From the NCBI GenBank assembly GCA_038227745.1, contig JBBRPS010000694.1:1-5428 (forward strand): a DNA stretch of 5,428 bases. Reading direction: 5' to 3'. Made by a program: the position numbers and the translations under genes. The notes under the pieces are model-generated. The model was given only the letters and a program-made list of their open reading frames with translations. It searched no databases and had not been told where the DNA came from. This DNA comes from DASPXY01 sp038227745 (GTDB taxonomy: Bacteria > Planctomycetota > Planctomycetia > Gemmatales > Gemmataceae). Below are positions 4,959 through 5,428 of the stretch, piece after piece; the first letter of the stretch is position 1; every line of letters starts with the position of its first letter.

Positions 4959-5428
4959 GGGAGGTTCCCGGCGATCTTGCTGCGCAGCTGCAGTTGGTCC
5001 TTCCCCGGACGGTTCTGGTCGCTCGCACCCCACCCGCCGCCGCGGAGACGTCCCTCTTCCGGCGAGAAGCGCACGGCCGAGAGAGGATTGAGGATGCGTC
5101 CGGGGTCGGGGCTAAAGGAGTAGGCGGTGACGCCCACGGCGACGAGCAAGGAGACGAGCCCCGCCAGGGCCGTTTGCGCTCCCGACAGGCGCCAATGGCG
5201 CCGCAGCGCCCAGGGGATCAGGACCGCGAGCACGGCGGTGGTCGCCAGCAGGCCCAGGCCCTGCCAGGTCTGCCATAAGGGCGTTGGCGCGGGCGCCGCG
5301 CCGGTGTGCTCCCAGTGGCGTTGCCATACCGCCAGGAGCGCCGGGGACGTCCGGACGACGCCGAAACGCAGGGCGAATCCGCCGACGAGCGCGGCGAGGG
5401 CGGCCGCCGTCACCCGGCGGTGGTCGGG
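4955..5428 (-). CDS. C-terminal part of a multi-span membrane protein, probably an NrfD-like anchor subunit
   Basis: The frame is open to the right edge, so only the last 157 residues are visible. The GTG at 5413 is internal rather than the start. Hydrophobic segments lie near residues 6-25, 57-75 and 86-105. The first, LAALVGGFALRFGVV, resembles the last-helix signature of NrfD proteins (GGxxLRxxVV). After the third helix comes YSFSPDPGRILNPLSAVRFSPEEGR and then a polar tail of about 30 residues, probably outside the membrane. An NrfD-like identity fits the coupled downstream genes leading to fdhE, where it would be the quinone-linked subunit of formate dehydrogenase. Two further helices after the signature are more than a minimal NrfD has, so an extended variant or another membrane protein is possible. 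Its TGA overlaps the next ATG by four bases. Confidence 0.6.
   Translation of the reverse strand, partial: PDHRRVTAAALAALVGGFALRFGVVRTSPALLAVWQRHWEHTGAAPAPTPLWQTWQGLGLLATTAVLAVLIPWALRRHWRLSGAQTALAGLVSLLVAVGVTAYSFSPDPGRILNPLSAVRFSPEEGRLRGGGWGASDQNRPGKDQLQLRSKIAGNLP

Noticed and set aside
1..5428. CRISPR array, tRNA, rRNA, transposase or toxin-antitoxin system
   Set aside because: No regularly spaced repeats, cloverleaf, rRNA-like sequence or transposase motifs were seen on reading both strands.

Overview
The window is a very GC-rich stretch of bacterial chromosome (roughly 70% GC by eye). It is densely packed with genes, almost all on the minus strand. NrfD-type membrane anchors, a formate dehydrogenase maturation gene and a carotenoid-type FAD desaturase together fit a planctomycete (Gemmataceae-like) or another high-GC Gram-negative. 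This placement is an inference from gene content and codon style, and no RNA marker is present to fix it.

Reading the minus strand from the right edge, 5428-4955 is the 3' end of a multi-span membrane protein, tentatively an NrfD-like quinone-interacting subunit. It overlaps by ATGA with an unrecognised small protein gene (start 4958), which runs through a 9-G tract into fdhE (4596-3712). This looks like the tail of a respiratory formate dehydrogenase operon: membrane anchor, small protein, FdhE chaperone. A 186-base gap (3526-3711) separates it from a two-gene operon. That operon is a CrtD-like FAD-dependent carotenoid desaturase or oxidoreductase (3525-1960) coupled by ATGA to a histidine-box membrane desaturase or hydroxylase (1963-1142). 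The pair probably modifies a carotenoid or another long-chain polyene, but the substrate cannot be read from sequence.

On the plus strand, 798-1178 carries two short coding-like frames of unknown function. The second has a good ribosome binding site and its end overlaps the end of the desaturase gene. The 477-797 region has no convincing gene. It holds a long imperfect inverted repeat (584-744) with a 34-bp near-perfect core stem, which could be a miniature mobile element or a structured RNA. Beyond it, running off the left edge on the minus strand, is a clear NrfD-family gene that appears to lack the first half of its first transmembrane helix. It sits behind a strong Shine-Dalgarno that serves only a seven-codon mini-ORF.

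The most noteworthy points are the long hairpin element beside a 5'-truncated NrfD gene and the G9 tract at the junction with fdhE, where changes of one base switch between a stop, a long out-of-frame tail, and an in-frame fusion to FdhE. The orphan plus-strand small genes are a third. I did not find a convincing complete new system.
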